From positions 930,001-994,000 of the forward strand of contig JAVTVJ010000438.1 of the NCBI GenBank assembly GCA_034509425.1: 64,000 nt of DNA, given 5' to 3'. Below the pieces are notes generated by a model. That model had not been told where the DNA came from. It ran no database searches and was given only the letters and a program-made list of their open reading frames with translations. The DNA comes from Eopsaltria australis. Taxonomy: Eukaryota; Chordata; Aves; Passeriformes; Petroicidae. The position numbers and the translations under genes were made by a program. Shown here piece by piece: positions 61,429 to 64,000 of this stretch (the first letter of the stretch is position 1; each line of letters begins with the position of its first letter).

Positions 61429-63336
61429 CATTTTCTACTGCAGTTAAGGTAAATCTTATATGGACATTAACTCACCTAAGTCAAGGCAGCCATCCCAGCC
61501 AACCTGACATTGCCTGGAACTGTCACACATGTCACCAGCTTCCAGGATGGAAGAAAGCTGGTTTGAGACTTGGCCAGGCTGCTGCTCCCAAATGGGAACA
61601 CAGGAACTGAGGCGGAGGAACTGAAGGCAACTGCAAAAAGCATGAGTTTTGCTTTGCCCCTTTTGGTACACTGTTAAAATCAAAAAGGCCTCCACTCGGG
61701 TGACAATGGGGAATCTAATCCAGGTGCAGGGTGGTGTTCAAGGCATGGGGGTGAAACAGAAGAGGACTGGGATTTCCCTGTCCACGTATCTGCCAAAAGA
61801 CTTGTAGTGTTAGGGACTGAACTCCTATCTGGCACTTGACTGAGGGTGAAGGTTAATGTTGGTGTCTATAACTTCATTATATGCAAAGGCCCCAACATCT
61901 GACAAAATGTAGGTCTTAAGCCCATGGTTAAGTATTTCCATATCTGCAATCACACTGGTGCAGAAGATCAGAAAGTCTGCTTGTGGTTGCAGATAAATGT
62001 AGAAAACAGAATCTACATTATTGAATTAAGAATGAAAGTTAATAATACAGTGAGCACAGTTGCACAATGTAATTTCATTTAACACTAAATTCAATTTATG
62101 TTACACTGTTCTCTATCTGTGTCCATTGTAAACAAACTGCAGATTCTTTTTTTTTTTTTTGTTGACAATGCAAAACACATTAACTGAAGTTATCAGCAGA
62201 GAAGCTGAAGGCTCTGGCATGTGAACAAAGGACAGCTGAGGCTTGAGGCTCTGGGAATGTATGGACAGGAGCCACTAGCAGGCAGCTAGGAACACTAGTT
62301 GCCCTTGAAACAACCGGCAGTGCAGCCATTCAGCAGCCTTTGCATTGCAATAAGGGATCTCTAGGTTTCCGTGTCAGAGCTCTAAGTGTATCTGGCACCC
62401 TGTTGGTGGTGCAGGACTGGAGGCAGATGCTGGTAGCTCTCCATCCTTTAATCACCCTCCAGATAGAGATCCAGTCCAAGCCATGATGTGGGCAGTGCAT
62501 CTGACAGCCACCCCAGCCCTGGCCCTTCAGAGCAGGGCTGGTTATGCCATTACTGACAGGCTGTTTTCATTTCCTTTATTACCGTTAAAGGAGAAACACT
62601 GGAACATACATTTTTGGCACAACTCTGACTGCCAGCAAATGCTGCTGCTGTAGAACTGCGTCATTTGTGCCAAGCCTGAGTTACACATGCAAGCTTTCTG
62701 AGCTCCCCAAACTAGAACCAGGCCTACACCAAAGCTTGGGACCCAGGCACCCCAGACCAATGGGGGTCTCCCAGACTTGTTCACCATGTCTAGATCAGCC
62801 TGTGTTGCACATCCAACCCGTGCACTGCCAGTGTTTCATTCACTGCAGCTGTTTCCCTGAACCTTTAAGAGCTGTGATACCACAAGCAGCGAAGTCCCTA
62901 CTCCTTGGTTTGCAAGTTCAGATGAAATCAGCTGCTACCAACAAAGAGAAAACATTTACTAAATCAAAATATGTGTCCTAATCTAAAATCTGCAGGCAAG
63001 ACGTGATTCATGCTGTTTGCAGGGGGTGGGGGAGAAGGCAGGATCAAAGTGGGGCTCAGTGCATGCAAACCACACTTCTGCCTCCTGCAGTGCTCAGTAA
63101 GGGAAATGTAAAGCAGAAGGCAACATGCAAGAGTTCTCTGCTAATCACACAGTGCTAGCAATGGAAAGTCAATACAGAACAAGGAGCTGAGCTTGCAACA
63201 TGAATGTTAAACAACAGTAACGCTGTGCCACAGAGACACAAAGATCCTGGTCCCAGGAACCAGAAACAGATTGAGGAAGTAACAAGCATCATCCAAAACA
63301 AGAAGGAACAGCAAAGTAACAGAAGCAAACAGATGG

Positions 63337-63550
63337 CTTCTGTTCCCGTTGTTCCCAGTGTCTTTTTGCTCTCACTTGTTCCCATAGAGGCTGGTATCTG
63401 GGACTCAAAATGTGATGCTCCACTTGTGAGAGAGGGTGGAGAAAATGCAAGAATTTACATTATTAATAGTTTCCTCCACAGTGTCCATTTTGGCAGCAAA
63501 GTTTCTCATCTCTTGTCCACCGGACATGCTTTGGCAGACACTGAAAGGCC
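63337..63550. repeat. Diverged direct repeat, copy B
   Basis: Partner of 60251-60456, same orientation, about 3.1 kb downstream. Similarity fades on both sides. The flanks differ, so this looks like two insertions of one element or an old local duplication. Confidence 0.8.
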
Positions 63551-64000
63551 AAGGAGCTGTCTGGCCCTCAAAGCCCAGCCCAGCTCCTCCACCTGCCAAT
63601 ACATGCACTCAGCTCTCAGTGCTCTGCTGCCACAGCTCCCCTTCACTGTACAGTAACACAATCCCACTTCTTTTCTCCCAAAACTTCAGAGTTCAACTGT
63701 CCATTTTGCTCCTGTCACAAGGATGAGGGGATGAAGCCTTAAATATCCACACAGCCTGCGTGACTAGAGCCAGGAACAGACCCCACAGAGTGCAAGGCCA
63801 TGTGACTTCCCAGCATATCAGCAGTGTGAAAATATAGACAGACCCCAGCAGCACATCACACACAAAAAAAAGAGGACTAAAACATTTCTGAGCCAGTCCA
63901 AGAGGCTGCTCTTGTCCTGTTCTCCTCCCAGCCCCTGCCGCTTCCTTCCTTGAATGGAGGCAAGTGTTTGCATAGCCACAGAGTAAGGTAGCTCAGGAAA

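Larger units (their letters stand above)
34791..64000 (-). other. ARHGAP31: Presumed ARHGAP31 intron 1 (open-ended); no gene recognised
   Basis: Over 29 kb upstream of exon 2. I looked on the minus strand for the expected short basic exon 1 (Lys-rich start, then an LTEYL-type segment and a GT donor after GG or GA) and did not find it, nor a CpG-rich promoter. The human gene has a very long first intron, so this stretch is best read as intron 1. Contents seen: simple repeats, one CR1 3' end, a 156-bp inverted repeat, a diverged direct repeat and chance ORFs. A nested non-coding RNA cannot be ruled out. Confidence 0.6.

Noticed and set aside
34791..64000. ARHGAP31 exon 1 or a CpG-island promoter
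   Set aside because: No exon with the expected basic N-terminus and matching phase was found, and no stretch is CpG-dense.

Overview
This is a vertebrate nuclear window, most likely from a bird. Two 3' ends of CR1 LINEs, with their typical ATTCTGTGATTCTGTG-type tails, point to a sauropsid, and the two recognisable genes are vertebrate orthologues with compact introns. Nothing here is prokaryotic or viral, and I see no tRNA, rRNA or CRISPR array. Most open frames on both strands are chance frames in introns, or shadows of real exons.

Layout. (1) 189-4812, plus strand: the six 3'-most coding exons of UPK1B (uroplakin-1b, a tetraspanin). The first coding exon lies upstream of the window. The 3' UTR probably runs to about 6.08 kb. 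(2) About 6.1-11.4 kb: intergenic sequence between two convergent genes, with no gene recognised. (3) 15972-34790, minus strand: eleven coding exons of ARHGAP31 (CdGAP, a Rho-family GTPase-activating protein), from the second coding exon to the stop codon. A long 3' UTR probably extends down to about 11.4 kb. Every splice phase is consistent across the eleven exons, giving about 1451 residues. Only the first coding exon (about 34 residues) is missing. (4) 34791-64000: no coding exon recognised. It is best read as part of a very large ARHGAP31 intron 1, in which I see simple repeats, a CR1 fragment, a near-perfect 156-bp inverted repeat, and a diverged direct repeat of about 210 bp.

The two genes do not act in one pathway. 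Uroplakin-1b is a membrane protein of urothelial-type epithelia. ARHGAP31 inactivates Rac1 and Cdc42 at focal adhesions and the leading edge. They are neighbours in a conserved vertebrate block, but their tail-to-tail orientation differs from the human one as I remember it.

I found no convincing new biological system. The best candidates for a second look are the 156-bp inverted repeat at 55.7/57.2 kb and the GC-rich block between its arms, the unclassified direct repeat at 60.3/63.4 kb, and a strong G-quadruplex motif in ARHGAP31 intron 6.
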